Source: Neptunicoccus sediminis (GTDB taxonomy: Bacteria > Pseudomonadota > Alphaproteobacteria > Rhodobacterales > Rhodobacteraceae). Taken from it: 35,358 nt of DNA. Positions within the stretch are counted from its first letter, which is position 1, and every line of letters begins with the position of its first letter. Location of the stretch: NCBI RefSeq assembly GCF_001719615.1, contig NZ_MDVX01000037.1, positions 1 through 35,358 on the forward strand. The letters are read 5' to 3'. Below the pieces are notes generated by a model that searched no databases, was not told where the DNA came from, and was given only the letters and a program-made list of their open reading frames with translations. Made by a program: the position numbers and the translations under genes. This document shows positions 35,236 to 35,358 of the stretch, piece after piece.

Positions 35236-35358
35236 TGTTGATTTCCGTTGAGAAGTGACCCGGTATTTTCACCGAGATTTGACCCACCCTTGTTTATGTC
35301 TCAGCGGTCATGTTGTGGTCAATGCTGGCATCTCCTTTCTTGTTTTCTTTGCCGCCTC
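35236..35358. mobile_element. Terminus of an IS21-like insertion sequence (continues beyond the window)
   Basis: From 35236 the sequence reads TGTTGATTTCC, then repeated GTGACCC and TTGACCCACC units, the layout of IS21-family ends (a TG...CA terminus followed by several imperfect repeats outside istA/istB). The rest of the element is outside the window. Which end this is cannot be settled; a short open frame running out of the window on the minus strand would fit the istB side. Confidence 0.55.
35294..35358 (-). CDS. Possible C-terminal end of an IS21-type protein (partial)
   Basis: On the minus strand, 20 open codons enter from the right edge (GGKENKKGDASIDHNMTAET) and stop with TAA at 35294-35296, about 58 bases inside the element end. 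This would be the place for the istB stop. The peptide carries no recognisable motif, so this could equally be chance. Confidence 0.25.
   Translation of the reverse strand, partial: GGKENKKGDASIDHNMTAET

Overview
The window looks like a chromosomal segment of a marine-type Rhodobacteraceae (Roseobacter-group alphaproteobacterium). The evidence is the gene content and protein style: tig-clpP-clpX, nnrDE beside glnB-glnA, an iscR-cysteine desulfurase-sufBCD-Yip1-sufS operon, a LysR-controlled mmsA/acyl-CoA dehydrogenase/hydroxyisobutyryl-CoA hydrolase/mmsB block, and short GC-rich GGGGATATTTTT-type repeats. DNA is moderately GC-rich. Almost all genes are of core type. Both edges look like insertion sequences: an IS30-type transposase tail at 1-81 and an IS21-like terminus from about 35236 to the right edge.

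Region by region: (a) 1-1466, IS30 remnant, then a soluble histidine kinase and a CheY-like receiver protein. (b) 1585-4876, a polar amino-acid ABC importer (ATPase, periplasmic binding protein, two permeases) with a strong hairpin between binding protein and permeases. Convergent to it is a HODM/DUF3445 heme-dependent oxidative N-demethylase-like gene (4866-5678). (c) 5833-9515, clpX, clpP and tig on the minus strand, with intrinsic terminators after clpX and tig. (d) tRNA-Leu(UAG) and the bifunctional NAD(P)HX repair enzyme (minus). (e) glnB-glnA (plus) with a terminator. (f) A LacI-family regulator (minus) with a candidate operator pair upstream. (g) 14652-22843, a tightly packed minus-strand Fe-S assembly operon: iscR, IscS-like cysteine desulfurase, sufB, sufC, sufD, three Yip1-like membrane proteins, sufS. 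It is preceded by a good promoter whose -10 overlaps an Irr/ICE-like palindrome and whose -35 lies in an IscR-like site. (h) An alpha/beta hydrolase, anmK and tyrS. (i) A minus-strand run of a CBS protein, coaD, a cytoplasmic cyclophilin and an exported cyclophilin. (j) 28713-34509, a divergent LysR regulator and the lower valine catabolic pathway (mmsA, isobutyryl-CoA-type dehydrogenase, HIBYL-CoA hydrolase, mmsB). (k) A small exported RcnB-like protein, a terminator and the IS21-like end.

Functional logic: the suf block should build Fe-S clusters under iron/cluster control. The valine block should turn isobutyryl-CoA into propionyl-CoA through methacrylyl-CoA, 3-hydroxyisobutyrate and methylmalonate semialdehyde; the hydratase step is not encoded here. 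glnB-glnA is the central nitrogen-assimilation pair. I see no CRISPR array, phage, toxin-antitoxin pair or defence cluster. The most interesting signals are regulatory (the iscR promoter, the LysR/mmsA palindromes, the LacI direct repeats) and the conserved-looking insertion of three Yip1 proteins between sufD and sufS. No stretch longer than 300 bases lacks a gene.
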